Below are positions 11,583 to 23,225 of a stretch of DNA of 64,000 nucleotides, in pieces. How positions within the stretch are numbered: position 1 is the stretch's first letter; each line of letters begins with the position of its first letter. Source of the DNA: Seiridium cupressi. Lineage: Eukaryota; Ascomycota; Sordariomycetes; Amphisphaeriales; Sporocadaceae. The position numbers and the translations under genes are program-made. The stretch lies in contig JARVKI010000065.1 in assembly GCA_036674765.1 (NCBI GenBank), positions 62,001-126,000 on the forward strand. Reading direction: 5' to 3'. The notes below the pieces were generated by a model that was not told where the DNA came from, made no database searches, and saw only the letters and a list, made by a program, of their open reading frames with translations.

Positions 11583-13338
11583 AAGGACTGGCAGCTAGCT
11601 ACGACACTGCAAGCAGCGCGTATCGAGGACTGATGACAGCACGATTCGGATGTGGTTGAAAGAGAAGGAACAGACAAGAGAATTGAAACTGGAGAACAAT
11701 TGCGGCGAAGGCGAAAATCCTTCGACGATCGTAGATGGGAGTACAGGCTTTAGCTCTGCCTTGTCCCCCCAGTCGCACACACCATCCCATCTCAAACAAT
11801 GGATTTACACGCTGCCATAGTCAAGCCCGGGGCCAAGTTCAAGCTACCGACATGACTGGGGGCTTTCCGGCCGCTTGGTGATCCTACAACAGACGCGACT
11901 ACAAGAAGGACGAATCAGGCCCCTGGCCGTTTGGACAGGCCTCAAGCTGACTCGAGAGCTATACCCAGCCGGGTGTCGCTCGCGCCCGTGAATAAGGCTG
12001 TGGTCCGACTCTCAAATCATGGAGTGCTAATCTTTTAGACCCACCTCTGAAGGATCCAAATGCCTGGGGTGCTAAGATTGTGTTTTCTGCCCACCCAATG
12101 TGAGGCCCGCTTCTATGTTTATTTGGCATCGTCTTACCAATTACAACTGATATGCCGTTTTCTTCACGATGACACTGACAGAGAACGGTGATCTCGGCGA
12201 CCAGACCCAATCGACTTCGTAATTGAAACTAGCCTGGAGCCTTCAACGTTTATTCGAACAGGACAAAGGGTTAGGGAACATGATAGTTAGTTCGACTTGG
12301 CTATGCCTGCCGCCAAAGATCATATCACCTCACAGCCCTTTGTCAGTAACTTGGACCCACTCAGTGTAGCGCCCCGTCTGCATTCCAGGGATATGCGGAG
12401 CCTTGCATTGCGGCCCGTTTTGCATGACCGAGAGGAAACATGTACGTACTCGCGCGAAGTCAGTAAACAACATCCTGGGTTTGCATTGCCCAAGATGAAT
12501 TCGGATGTCAACCGGTGGCTTTGGTCTACCGCTCTGCTTCGGGAATATGAACCCTAGGCGTCCCCTTCCTCAGGGGGCATCCTGGCGGGTTTTCAGCCCT
12601 CAGCATCGCAGAGCCAATGAGGAAAACCTAGTGGGGGATCGAATCGCTACCCCCAAGGAAAGTTGAAAGTGCAAAAATAGGTACATGTAGCCAGGATGCG
12701 GCGCTACTCAGGTACCTAAAATCCCCCTCTCATTTAGCTGGAATGACACGGCAGTAGGAGTTTCATATTTTAGATACCTGGAAGAAATCTGAAGTTGCAC
12801 ACAAGTTATGTGTTGCTCAGTAATACGATAAGGCAGACATGACTACGGCTCTCCAGCTATACATTTATTGGGGCTGGATATCGCGTCAGTAGCCCAGCCG
12901 TCACCGCCGCCCAGGGCGGATAATAACACCCATCGAGTGGATCAAACCACATATGTACATACCCCATCTGCCCCCTCTGGAGATAACAACATGCAGCAGA
13001 ACCTCGGAGTGATGCGGCCTCCAAGGATAGCAAATCGTTGGCATCCCACTCGACCGGTAGCCCAATAACACTCGTTTGGATGGACTCCGCAGGAGTACAA
13101 CAATGTCTGGGTTTCTTCGTCGTTGGGCTCGTTCGATTAGACGAAGAGTTGAAAGAGTATATGTAATATAGGCTTGAACGGCCAATTCGTACAGGAAGAA
13201 TGGGGATATCATAGCGTGACTCATTACCGCCTTCACCGGACCGCAACCCAAATGTTATACCGAGCAGAGAATTGCACTTGACAAACCAGAAACGTCGAGC
13301 AGCACTTGCAAGAGTGAGGGTTGACACCCTACGGCACT
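11583..13338. other. Intergenic stretch upstream of the aspartic-protease-like gene
   Basis: The first few hundred bases are the minus-strand promoter and leader of the protease-like gene. The remainder contains overlapping frames at 12857-13342 without domain or codon signal, lying 3' of the UGO1-like gene. No tRNA or repeat was found. Confidence 0.45.
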
Positions 13339-14875
13339 TCAAAATTCGCCCTCACCACCACCTCCGACAACACCAGCAGTCCACAACCCAACCAGGCCCC
13401 ACCAGCTGACCTTCCATCCTCTCCATAGACCTGCAACGCCTTGTCCTTTCTTGTAGACAGCCTCGCCAACCTTGGCCTGCTTGCCTTTCTTGACCTTAGC
13501 AGAAACAGACTTCGCAGGCATTGGTATAGCACGTGATCCCTCCTCCGCCACGATGGTATACATGGTGCCAATCACGCCGTTGTAGGACCCAGTTCCTACA
13601 ATAGTTTCTACAGTGCCCGTTTTCTCTAGGGCCCGAACATATGCTGGCTGTGTGAAGATAGAAGCCTGGCCACGCCGCAACACCGTCTCCAGAGGCAGTT
13701 TCACGAACAGCGAGGCGCATGAAGTACAGAATTTGGCGACCGAGAAGGTTGTCGGGGACAGTTCTTTGTCGATGAGAAATTGGGAGCGTAGGACCAGCGG
13801 TGTTGAGAGGGTGAGTACGGGATGGACGAGAGAGTGAAGGATTGTCGGAGCGATGAGGGAAGAGGGGCATAACCAGGACGGGAGGGACCGCAAGGTCGAC
13901 ATTGTTCGTCGTCGCCCACTGCTCGTTGATGTCAAGATCAACCTCGTTCGAACGACGTCTAGCGGTGCCAGCACGAGGCCTGTCGTGACGGCGGCAGCGG
14001 CTGCGACGCATAGCGATGCCCATGGATATGGTGATGCTATGTCGACAAGCCTGTCAACGTCATCCTTCACACCGAGATCGGGAACATTGAGGAGTGCGCT
14101 TAGAAGGCTGCGCGACCAATTTTCCAGGAGTGATTGGAGGATTGTGTAGAGGAACGTCGCGTTTGATCCCTTCCAAACACCCCAAGCGCTTTCTTTTGAC
14201 CACAGCTGTGATATTACATCAAATATCGAGTCAGGCCTCTTCAGGTTGAGTTGATGGGGTGGCAGCTCGGGTCCCTTTACAGGTTTCGGAGAATCTATCG
14301 TGCTCGACACTCGCCCATGCGATCGAGTGGGTGGCGTCGGCGTTCGATAAGGGGCGCTGGATGTGAAATAGGAGGGCTCGTCATCTGAGTCGGATTCAGG
14401 GTACTACGAACGAAGGATCAGCAACACCATCATTGGTAATGAAGACATCAATGCCTCATACCTGGTCATAGACCGACTCCCGTGGACTTGGTATCTTCGG
14501 TCTACTCGCCTGCGAAGAGGATGCACCCGTCTCCAACAATTCCACATCATCCTGTGTTCTCACTTGCAGTACCGTTTTGGCGACCTCGAATGGCTGCGCC
14601 ATCAACACGCTTGTGTACTTCCATAGCAGCTCATCGATCAGATCCTTGACACTCTGTATTGTAGATGGCGATGGGTCGTTCACATAATCCCTATAATCTA
14701 GATCCGGAAAAATGTCACGCGCCCTCGACGCGTACTTGGTGCCGTTGGTGCCGGTCGCATTTGCATGTGAGAATGGATTCGGGTGCCCGGGCAATGACTC
14801 GGTCTGCTCTCCTATCGTTGGTGGTATATAATAAGGTCGCAGGGGATTTACGCCCTCCCTCGTTGTTGAAGTCAT
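13339..14875 (-). CDS. UGO1-like mitochondrial outer-membrane fusion/carrier-fold protein
   Basis: Exons 14875-14462 and 14403-13339 (58-nt GTATGA..TCGTAG intron) give 492 residues. The N-terminal REGVNPLRPYYIPPTIG, DLIDELLWKYTSVLMAQPFEVAKTVLQVR, the SVYDQYPESDSDDEPSYF junction, then LWSKESAWGVWKGSNATFLY and LAPLDVVRTRLILTSTSS with degenerate mitochondrial-carrier motifs match the fungal Ugo1 family. In yeast Ugo1 links Fzo1 and Mgm1 during mitochondrial outer and inner membrane fusion. The carrier P-x-[DE] signatures are partly retained (QPFEVAKT, APLDVVRTR). The C-terminus is glycine-rich and WGLVGLWTAGVV-like. It is transcribed away from the ferredoxin gene. Confidence 0.85.
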
Positions 14876-15555
14876 ATTGATATTGTGCGGTTACAGGCGT
14901 GGGCAGTCATGATGCAGCCGTCAATAAAGTTGGAGAAGATGAAGCTGCAAAGGGTAGCTTGGTAGGCAGAGAAAAGCTCTGGCATCACTGTGCATGACGA
15001 AAATCAATGCGACCAATTTCCAAGATCCTTGCACTGGAGCTTACGGCACATCCCGCTAAGTCTTCCTCACTTTGGCACAGTCAAGCCACTGTGACACAGC
15101 CATAGCTTTCAGCCGACCACTGAAAGACCTGGTAATTCGGGTGTGACAGCACCAGCCACAGCGACCTGTGAATTCCCCCATTGTCGGACCTCGGGGTGGC
15201 ATCGGGGCGGACGTAGACGGGCTTTGCACGCTGGGGTTCAAAGCTAGAGCTGCCGTTGGAGCTTTTCTTTTTCGGATGCATCACCACGGCGCAATCTGAT
15301 CGTAACCTATTTTGAGCGCGTTGTTGGTCGTCTTTCCTGTGTCGCCCAACCAACTCTTGGATAGCCAACCCATTGTTGGTACACTGTCTACTCGATTCGT
15401 CATCCATCACTGCAACATCTGGAAATAGAGTGTTATTGAGGCCCTGAGTCAGTTGCCGGAAATTCACCTACAAAAGTCGCAAACTGCGCCGTCGCCGCCC
15501 GTTCACACCTTTTACCTTCGCACCGGTCGACGTCCCCCCCGAACCGCAGTTGAAT
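14876..15555. promoter_or_regulatory. Divergent promoter region, UGO1-like / ferredoxin
   Basis: The 680 bp between two head-to-head nuclear genes for mitochondrial proteins probably hold both promoters. Overlapping minus-strand frames here (15056-15467) show no domain. A shared element could not be proved by eye. Confidence 0.4.
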
Positions 15556-16143
15556 ATGGCGGCTCCCAGATGGATGGCGAGGAGCCTACGACACCTGAGC
15601 TCTATATCACAGTCAACTAGACCCATACAAACAGTTCCGCGGAGCATGCGGATATTTTCTTACCAGAACCGCACATTCACTACTTCCCCCAGACAGTCAC
15701 ATGGACATATAACCCCTCCGAAGCCCGGGGAAGAGTAAAAAACCCCAAACTATGGTACAGGCTTTAACCAATCTGGCTAATGCGGACTGTTCCCCAGACT
15801 ATATGTTACGTTCATCGACAAGGAAAACCGCGAACATAAGCTCGCCGTGAGCAAAGGCGACAACCTGCTCGATGTAGCACAGGCACACGATCTAGAGATG
15901 GAGGGGGCATGCGGAGGATCTTGCGCTTGCAGTACCTGCCACGTCATTGTCACAGACCAGGACCTTTATGATAAGATGCCCGAGCCCGAGGATGATGAGA
16001 ACGATATGCTGGATCTTGCTTTTGGGCTGACGGAGACGAGTCGACTGGGCTGTCAGGTCACAATGATTAAAGAACTGGATGGGTTAAAGGTTAAGCTGCC
16101 AAGCATGACTCGAAACCTGCAAGCCAGTGATTTCAAGTCTTAG
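15556..16143 (+). CDS. YAH1: Mitochondrial [2Fe-2S] ferredoxin (adrenodoxin/Yah1 type)
   Basis: Exons 15556-15734 and 15798-16143 (63-nt GTAAAA..CCCCAG intron) encode 174 residues. The start is the ATG before GCGGCTCCCAGATGG; an in-frame TTG six bases upstream was ignored. The first 60 residues are Arg/Ser/Thr-rich and lack acidic residues until PKPGEE, a typical matrix presequence. The core LYVTFIDKENREHKL is followed by the cluster ligands ACGGSCACSTC (C-x5-C-x2-C) and the fourth Cys in SRLGCQV, plus the acidic partner-binding stretch EPEDDENDMLD. Yah1-type ferredoxin feeds electrons to Fe-S cluster assembly, heme A and ubiquinone synthesis. The gene looks intact. Confidence 0.93.
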
Positions 16144-16427
16144 AAGGGGAGCCTTGACGGAGACCGAGGGGAGGTAGACTCAGCGAGTGTATGTATATTT
16201 CGCAGCTGGGCGGCGTTTTGTTCGGCAATAAGAGGCATAGGGAAGATTCAAGGCGCCAAAACGCTACAGGCAATTAAAAAGCCTGTAAATGTAATATATT
16301 TCAGATCAATGGCAGGACAATAGAGACACTCCACGCACGTGCAAGCCGTCTTAGATGAGGTTGTGACATCCGCGCTGCCACCTCCGCCACCTCTACCACC
16401 TATCACCTATCACCAGTGACCCAACTT

Positions 16428-17411
16428 TTAGGCTTCTTCGATGCTGCCCTTCTTCGGCTTTCCACCACCAGTCGCAATCAAGTCCAAGAATCCTTTCCGG
16501 CTCATCTCGGTAACCTTCTCCTTCCTGCCTTCAACGCCAGTGAAACCCTCCTTTCTCGCTTGGATCTCGGCATCCATACCAGCTTGTTGCGCCTTCAGGA
16601 AGGCATTGAAGAGCTCCTTTACACCCCGGGTGGCTGCTCTCCTTAATTGCTTCTCCTTCTCTCGAATCTCTCCAGTGCTTATCTCGAGCTCGCCTGTGGC
16701 ATCATTTCGAGATCCTATGATGACATCCTTGACCCGCCCCTTCTCCTGCGCCGCCAGTTTTGCCGCGCGCATCTGTTTTCGTGCCTTGGCTTCCAGTGCT
16801 GCGTCCACGACTTCCTTGGATGCCTTATGGGCGTCCACTGATCGAGACAGCACGGGATCCGACCGTCGGGATGTGGACAATTTCGTGCCCAAGATCTTTT
16901 GCAGGGACGTTGCAAAGGCGGCAGGATCATTGCGTTTGGACTTGGAATTCCTGCCGCCCCCAAGTGTCGACTCATCGTCATCTTCGTCTTCATCCAGATC
17001 GAATGAGTCGGCGTCCGAATCTTCTTCGTTATCCTGCTCGGCATCATTCTCGTCATCGTCGCTCGATAGAGGGGCGTCTTGAGCCAACTTTCGCTTCTTG
17101 GTTTTTGACTCGATCGCCTTGGGTTTTTTGAGCTTTTGTCTTGCCGAGTTTTCATCCTCGGACCCAGAGTCTGATTGCGAATCGGCGGCAGAGTCGGAAG
17201 AGGCGCCGTCATCGACGACTGCATCGAGACCGCCTTCGTCGTCGGATTCCATTAGGTTCACCGGCTTGAATGTGGACTGCTCCTCCTCGTCCTCCTCTGA
17301 ATTGCTGTGGTAGACATCCTGCGGCTTTCTTTGCCTCTTGTGGGGTCTCCCAACTCTCGATTTGGTGTTCGACTCGCGGTATGAGCGCTTCTTAGTAGTC
17401 GAGGGAGCCAT
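16428..17411 (-). CDS. RRP15: Ribosome biogenesis protein RRP15
   Basis: The single-exon frame encodes 327 residues. The N-terminal 150 residues are basic then very acidic and Ser/Asp-rich (nucleolar type). From about residue 158 the conserved Rrp15 block follows: DPAAFATSLQKILGTKL, DPVLSR, KARKQMRAAKL, RVKDVIIG, EKEKQLRRAATRGVKELFNA, then a C-terminal GFLDLIATGG. Rrp15 is a pre-60S factor needed for 27S/25S rRNA processing in the nucleolus. It is divergently arranged with the dioxygenase gene at 17851. Confidence 0.92.
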   Translation of the reverse strand: MAPSTTKKRSYRESNTKSRVGRPHKRQRKPQDVYHSNSEEDEEEQSTFKPVNLMESDDEGGLDAVVDDGASSDSAADSQSDSGSEDENSARQKLKKPKAIESKTKKRKLAQDAPLSSDDDENDAEQDNEEDSDADSFDLDEDEDDDESTLGGGRNSKSKRNDPAAFATSLQKILGTKLSTSRRSDPVLSRSVDAHKASKEVVDAALEAKARKQMRAAKLAAQEKGRVKDVIIGSRNDATGELEISTGEIREKEKQLRRAATRGVKELFNAFLKAQQAGMDAEIQARKEGFTGVEGRKEKVTEMSRKGFLDLIATGGGKPKKGSIEEA

Positions 17412-17850
17412 ATCTGCAGGGCGATGCGGTGGTTTGAAGCTTGCTGAATTGCTGCGACTGCACGTTCTATTTAGTCCCCGTGCAGTTCTCCAAAAATTTC
17501 AGGTCGGAGGGGCTGATAAGCGTAGACCAGCAGCTTATCGCAGAACCCGTCCTCATTGGGCAATGGGGAGAGGACGCTAAACACAGGCCAGGCGGTCGGG
17601 GCTTTCTTCTTCCCCAGATTCACACGCAACTGGCCTCGGATCTGTCCACTTGGAACCCATTCAGCCGAGCTTTTACTTCCGCATTTGCTCCACACATGTG
17701 CCCACAAGCGAGGGGTATCATACCATTTGTGAGCCAAGTGGTTTGGGTTTCAACAGATCAAGCGTGCTCCTTCTTGACCAGTCCGGCTTATTGCTGCCTT
17801 CTTTGAGTAAGTGCCAGGCATAAATCGACAACTCGACCCGCCGACTCGCC
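17412..17850. promoter_or_regulatory. Divergent promoter, RRP15 / dioxygenase
   Basis: 440 bp between two head-to-head starts. Open frames exist on both strands but carry no domain. It is the only place for both promoters. No clear TATA box was seen. Confidence 0.45.
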
Positions 17851-19344
17851 ATGGCTCAAAGACTAGTAGCCAGGGCCCTGCCAGAGCTTCGGCTGGTACA
17901 CAAACCCTATTCATGGCATCGACTAGGCATTCGAGTAGTTTCACAAGCTGCTAGGCTACACACGACACCTCGGGATATTTTAAACACCAAGAAACCGCCC
18001 GCGGTACGGAGATACCGTGTCGGATATCCGCAGCAGGACAAGTTGAAAACGCCAATCAACTTTAAGCTGGTAGATGACCCAAACGCATGGTTTCTGTCCT
18101 CTAAAGATGACAGCCCGTCGGATGAAGACATTACTCTGTTCCACCCTGAGAATCAGCAAACGGTCGTACTGAACCGCCAAGCTCTTCGGGATGCCTGCGA
18201 GTGCGACAAATGTGTAGACCCTCACTCTGGCCAGAAGAACTTTGGAACCACAGACATACCGGACGAACTGCCCATACAGTCCTATCAGCGCTTGGAGGAC
18301 GCCTCCCTCCAAGTCATCTGGGAAAAGGACTTCTTATCTAGTGGCGAGCCTCACAATTCCGTATATCCCGCCAAGACTATCAAGAGTTGGTTTAGCAAGT
18401 CTCGTGAAGGATTCCCGTCTCCGCCCAATCTGGCATTGTGGGATAAAAGTATCTTCGAGGCGAGTCCTTCTACAGTCAAATATGACGACTGGGTAGCTGG
18501 AGGCCCTGGATTTCATGCCGCAGTGGCACAACTTTGGAATTTCGGGCTGCTGTTCATCGACGGGGTTCCCAAATCAGAGGATTCCGTAGTAACTGTGGCC
18601 TCACAGATCGGTCACATAATGGAAACCTTTTACGGACGTACTTGGGACGTTCGCTCAAAACTAAAGGCTGAGAACATTGCATACACAAATACATTCTTGG
18701 GTCTCCACCAGGATCTATTATACACGCAATGCCCCCCTCGAATTCAGCTCCTACACTGCCTGGAAAATACCTGCGAGGGAGGTGACTCCATATTCAGTGA
18801 CTCTCAACGAGCCGCCAAGCTGATGCAACTTGGACCCCCTGCTCTGTTTAAAGCTTTGGTGAACAGGCGCATACGCTATCATTACAGGAAGGATGGACAT
18901 TTCTATGAGCGAATGCTGCGAGTCCTCCAAGATAATGGTGACGCTGTCTTCTGGAGCCCACCCTTCCAATGCCCCGAGCAACCATCTCGCTGGTCTACGT
19001 CCGGGAGCAAACATTACGCGATATGGATGAAGGCTGCAAAGATCTTTCGGAGATTACTAGAGGATGAACAATGGCTGTACGAATACAAGCTAAAGCCTGG
19101 GCAATGTGTTATCTTTGACAACCTCAGGGTTCTGCATGGAAGGCGCAAGTTCGACACAAGTTCTGGTAGTAGATGGCTCAAGGGAGCGTATATCTCGAGG
19201 GATGAGTGGATGAGTAAAACTTTGACACTGGCGGAGGAAATCACGGCAGCAACTAAGAACCGTGTGCCCAGCAAGTTGAACCAGGCACAAAAGCTCAGTG
19301 ATTGGCACAATGTTTGGCCGTCCGATGCCGAAACAGGATCATAG
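17851..19344 (+). CDS. Gamma-butyrobetaine dioxygenase-like (TauD/BBOX) enzyme, mitochondrial
   Basis: The single-exon frame encodes 497 residues. The first 45 residues (Arg/Leu/Ala-rich, ending near RLHTT) look like a mitochondrial presequence. An N-terminal Zn-finger-like part (RDACECDKCVDPHSGQKNF near 112-130) and WNFGLLFIDGVP lead into a 2OG-Fe(II) core with LGLHQDLLYTQCPPRIQLLHC (the H-x-D pair), GGDSIFSD, and a C-terminal VIFDNLRVLHGRRKF carrying the distal His, with Arg downstream. This is the layout of gamma-butyrobetaine hydroxylase and trimethyllysine dioxygenase, enzymes of carnitine synthesis. Which step this paralogue performs cannot be decided from sequence alone. It could also be one of the broader fungal BBOX-like enzymes. 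Confidence 0.85.
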   Translation: MAQRLVARALPELRLVHKPYSWHRLGIRVVSQAARLHTTPRDILNTKKPPAVRRYRVGYPQQDKLKTPINFKLVDDPNAWFLSSKDDSPSDEDITLFHPENQQTVVLNRQALRDACECDKCVDPHSGQKNFGTTDIPDELPIQSYQRLEDASLQVIWEKDFLSSGEPHNSVYPAKTIKSWFSKSREGFPSPPNLALWDKSIFEASPSTVKYDDWVAGGPGFHAAVAQLWNFGLLFIDGVPKSEDSVVTVASQIGHIMETFYGRTWDVRSKLKAENIAYTNTFLGLHQDLLYTQCPPRIQLLHCLENTCEGGDSIFSDSQRAAKLMQLGPPALFKALVNRRIRYHYRKDGHFYERMLRVLQDNGDAVFWSPPFQCPEQPSRWSTSGSKHYAIWMKAAKIFRRLLEDEQWLYEYKLKPGQCVIFDNLRVLHGRRKFDTSSGSRWLKGAYISRDEWMSKTLTLAEEITAATKNRVPSKLNQAQKLSDWHNVWPSDAETGS

Positions 19345-21501
19345 CAACAACGCGTCAAGTGGAAAGAGTTTAGTATCGGGGTTTAACTATACATAACGTA
19401 GAATCAGGTGTCAACTTGAATGGAAACACATATGATAGCACTGTACTTGATGACACAGCTTTAGAACGAGATGAAGGCGAGACCCTCCAGCGCATAACGC
19501 GACGATCCTACAAATCCCACCGAAGCGAACAAGTCCGAGGGCTACATCTATCAAGTCGAGCCGAATCGGCGTCGCTACCCGCAATTTAGTTGAATGTGTC
19601 CATCTTCTGTTTCCGGGTTGGGTTAAGATTGGACACATGCTCCCCTGCAAGCTATGTTGATAACCAAGTAATAACAACAGGCATCACGGTAGGGCGAATG
19701 ATGTTCATAGGCCACTGCATGGCCGTGGGACCAAGTTGCTCTGCTTATACCTCCGGTATTCCATTCCTGGGTCGTTATGAATGCACCCGGATTCACGAAT
19801 ACGAATATTAGGCATTTAGCAACGGTCACTGCTTATATAGTACTATTAGCCATGGTATAAACAAACATGAGAGAAAAGAAGTTGGGATTTAAGCGACGCA
19901 CAGTTTTCAATGGCCTTTGAATTCGCGATATAGCACCAAGACCATCACAGCTGTACCATACGCCAAACACTTCGCTGCAAAGAATGAAACATTCATGGCC
20001 ACAGTGAGTGTTTTTGAATCAACGCGCAACTCTTTCTAAGCTTAAATTTTCATTTTCCACCCCCTGGGGTTGTGTAGATGGGACTTTGAGACTGTCGGTG
20101 CCCTTCCTGTGGATGGTATAGCATTGCATAGAGTCTATTGACGAAGTAGCTCCCTCAGCTTGACCGCACAAACGTCACTGGTTTATCAGACGAGATGGCA
20201 ACAGTAGCATCGTCACCGATTGTACCGTAATCCAGATCCTAAGACTGGGGAGTAGCCATCCTGACTTCCGCAAAGCTGCAGGCTGTCACGCTACGCCCAT
20301 CGTATCAGTCAGGGGAGTACGACCCTGTTGCAAGGTGGCCAGTTTGTGCATGGTTTCTATACGCAGCTGGCAGTGGGCCATCGAGCATGATCCATGAACA
20401 CTGACATGGGCGTCTGCGCGGAGGGTTGTGACGCTAAAGTCAATCTTTGCTCCTTCGAGATGAGTAATCTCCAAGCCTCATAAATCAATCAGATAAGATT
20501 CGATGTATAGTTCAGAAAGAGATACCACCCTCTATGTCTGCATGGCTTGTTTTCTGGTATGAAGCCCACAAGTTCACCAACTTCTGTAACCTACCTGCCT
20601 GTGGCTTATCATATCCATGCACTTGAAAGTGATGGTTGCAACTCTGGATAATTTTCGCGTGGCGACTTTTGAACTTGTTGAGCCCCTGTAAGGACAAGTG
20701 GAGATGGTCAAGGTGAGTCGAACCGTGCAACTAGAATTGCCACGCTAGCGTACAGAACAGTCCAAAGTAACAAGACAAGATTACCCGGCTCTGTGGTGGA
20801 AGCTGTAGCGCTAAAGATAATCATGGGAGGGGGCTTTTCACATAGGCAAAATCAAGGCTGACTCCTTGAGAATGTCTCGTTCCAAGTACAACAGGTTTGA
20901 TTCTAATGCTTCAGGCGTGTCAAACTTTTGAAGTCAGCGTGATCAGAGCGGGAGGACAATGGCCGATCGCTGCAAACATGGTCAAGGAAGTAAAATTAGA
21001 CTTTCCAGACCGTTCCAATCATATGCACAGTGAGCCCTTGCCCGTGCCCGGGGACGTGGTTCGGGCCGGGGAGCCATGGACTTGGCAACGGCCAATGGAC
21101 CTATAGAAACAATGCCTGAAGGGGGTCCAAGGTCGAGATGAAGCCAACAGTAACATGAGATACCTTTCATGTATGCAAGCCGGGATCTTTGTGCTAGTGC
21201 TTTTGCTAATGTACGGCAATATCACAACTAATAATGTTCCGAATGTTCATCGTTTTACCATTCCTGGATTGTGGCTAAACCCAAGAGACTGGTTTGAGCA
21301 TGTAAGACTTATTGAATATTTACATAGCGAGGTAGCCATCACGGTAATTAGCTACGTTTTGGTAATTCCATGCGCATTTTGTCTCTCAAAATGACGTGAG
21401 CCGCCGTGTTTACGGGTCGCACGCCTGTAGAGCTCTGCCCATGGCTATAATGAGAACGTGTGCTTCCTGGATTTTTTGATCTCTTCCCCCATAAATACCA
21501 C
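19345..21501. other. Long intergenic stretch, no gene seen
   Basis: About 2.1 kb with only short scattered frames on both strands (for example 19411-19829, 20286-20730, 21019-21394). None shows a domain, splice logic or codon consistency. No repeat or tRNA was recognised. The acyltransferase promoter must lie at the right end. Confidence 0.5.
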
Positions 21502-23225
21502 ATGTTGAAAGAACTTGATCAGCCACACCATACTAGATGTAAGGAAACAGCTGCGCGCTACTCAAGAAACATGGCAAAGTTCTTTGGATTGCGGTCAGGC
21601 GTCCCCGATCGCGATCCTACAGATGAGGTAATCCAAGTCAATGACTTCGATGACACAATGCTGTTTAGGGCATTTGCCATGCACTCCATGTTTGTAATCG
21701 AAGATGTGCTGGATCCCGAGAAATTGCGAGTTGCGCTGTGGCGGTTGGTAGAACAGAGAAGAGGCTGGCAGAAACTCGGAGCGAGACTGCGGAAGAATGC
21801 AAGTTTCCCACTGCTTATCTACTCCCATTGGGAATGGATGTATTATGGTAACTTAATTAACTGATCTCATCATAGGCTCAAGGAAGACTCGAATTCCATA
21901 TACCACAAGCGTTCAGCCAAGAGCGACCTGCCATTGCTTTTACTCATGTTGCCCATAACATCGCCGCCGAAACCCATCCGCATGCGTCTCACTTGCCCAA
22001 ACCAAGCAAGACTCCAGTTGTAATGGGCGATCCTGGGAAGTTCGAGGCTTTATATCTAGACACCAAAAGCCCCACGAAACTCGACGACTACTTGACAATA
22101 GATCGACCAGTGGTCGGCCTCTACGTTTCCTCCTTCTTGGATAAGACCGTCGTTACTCTACACTGGCCCCACATTCTATTCGATGCGCTAGGCAGCCAAG
22201 GAGTCGTAAGGAACTGGACCTTGATCCTGCAGGGAAGAGAGGCAGAAGTAACGCCGCTCCATGGAGTTGAGAAAGACCCGCTCGCTGAGCTGGGGAAACA
22301 TCCCAGGGAGGTACACAAACTTGCGGACCGGCGGATGGGGATGCCTACCTTGGTGGGCTATGTCCTTAAGAACATAGTTGATCTTGGTTTTCGAGGAAAG
22401 GAGACTCGGGTTGCTTGCATTCCAGCAGCGTTCATCCAAAAAGTACGGTCGGATGCCTTACAAGAGCTTGCTTCAGATACCAGCCTGGAAGATGGAAAGA
22501 GCTTATTTTTGAGTGAGGGCGATGTCCTTGTGGCATGGTGGTCACGACTTGTGGTATCACACCTCTCGAAACCCAAGAATACAACGGTAAGTCCAGGACT
22601 GGTCGATCGCAAATCCCTTGAAATCAGAGGCACATATGTGGATGTTCCAAGTGGAGCTTCCATGCGCTACGACGCATCCGAGAAACACTCTTTGGCTGAA
22701 TTATTTTAGATTGCGATACAAAACGCTTTTTCACAGCGTTCTGTCCTCACGGAGGAGTTGCCGCCCGGTTCTCTTTACATCTCTAATTGCATGGGTTTCA
22801 TCAATACTTTGTTGCCATCACAGGAACTCCTTGAGCAACCGCTCAGCCGCGTCGCTCTAGAGGTTCGCAGATCGATCGACCAGCAACGAACCCGCGAACA
22901 GGTTGAGGCGTACTGTGCATTACAGAGAATGTCCAAAGACAGGATTCTTCCCCTTTTCGGTGACTCGTCGATGCATATCGTAGGCTTCACGAACTGGACT
23001 AAAGCGAAGCTGTTTGACGTTGATTTCTCAGCGGCGAGGGTAAATCAACAGGCAAGTGGACCATTGCTACCTTCGTACATTCAGAGCATGCAGTATCCTT
23101 ACAATTTCAACGAGGGATTCATATTCCAAAGAGACGGCGAGGGAAATTATTGGCTCACAGGTTATCGCGTGAAAGGTGCCTGGGCCGAGATCGAGAGACA
23201 GTTGGCTAAATACTCGCTTGATTAA
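21502..23225 (+). CDS. BAHD/trichothecene-acetyltransferase-like acyltransferase
   Basis: Starting from the second candidate ATG (21571), exons 21571-21798, 21876-22586 and 22710-23225 give 484 residues, the usual family length; an in-frame ATG at 21502 would add 23. Intron 1 (21799-21875) begins GCAAGT, a GC-AG intron. It restores GARLRKN to AQGRLEFHIP. Intron 2 (GTAAGT..TTTTAG, 123 nt) is a multiple of three and hides a TAG; splicing joins KPKNTT to IAIQNAFSQRSVL. The catalytic HxxxD is seen in HWPHILFDALG, with PPGSLYISNCMG and LEVRRSIDQQRTREQV later. The C-terminal DFGWG is degenerate (DVDFSAARV). The family moves acyl groups from CoA to hydroxyls of secondary metabolites. The MFS pump downstream suggests a modify-and-export pair. 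Confidence 0.83.

Noticed and set aside
12600..12660. tRNA-like GGATCGAATC stretch
   Set aside because: No cloverleaf arms could be paired around it.
12857..13342. 161-codon minus-strand frame 3' of the UGO1-like gene
   Set aside because: No domain, no splice logic, mixed composition; overlapping frames on both strands are equally long.
16441..17082. 213-codon + strand frame
   Set aside because: Antisense shadow of the acidic RRP15 coding sequence; the Ser-rich run is the complement of Asp/Glu codons.
22707..22709. TAG taken as a nonsense mutation in the acyltransferase
   Set aside because: It is the end of a GTAAGT..TTTTAG intron; splicing restores the family sequence NTTIAIQNAF.
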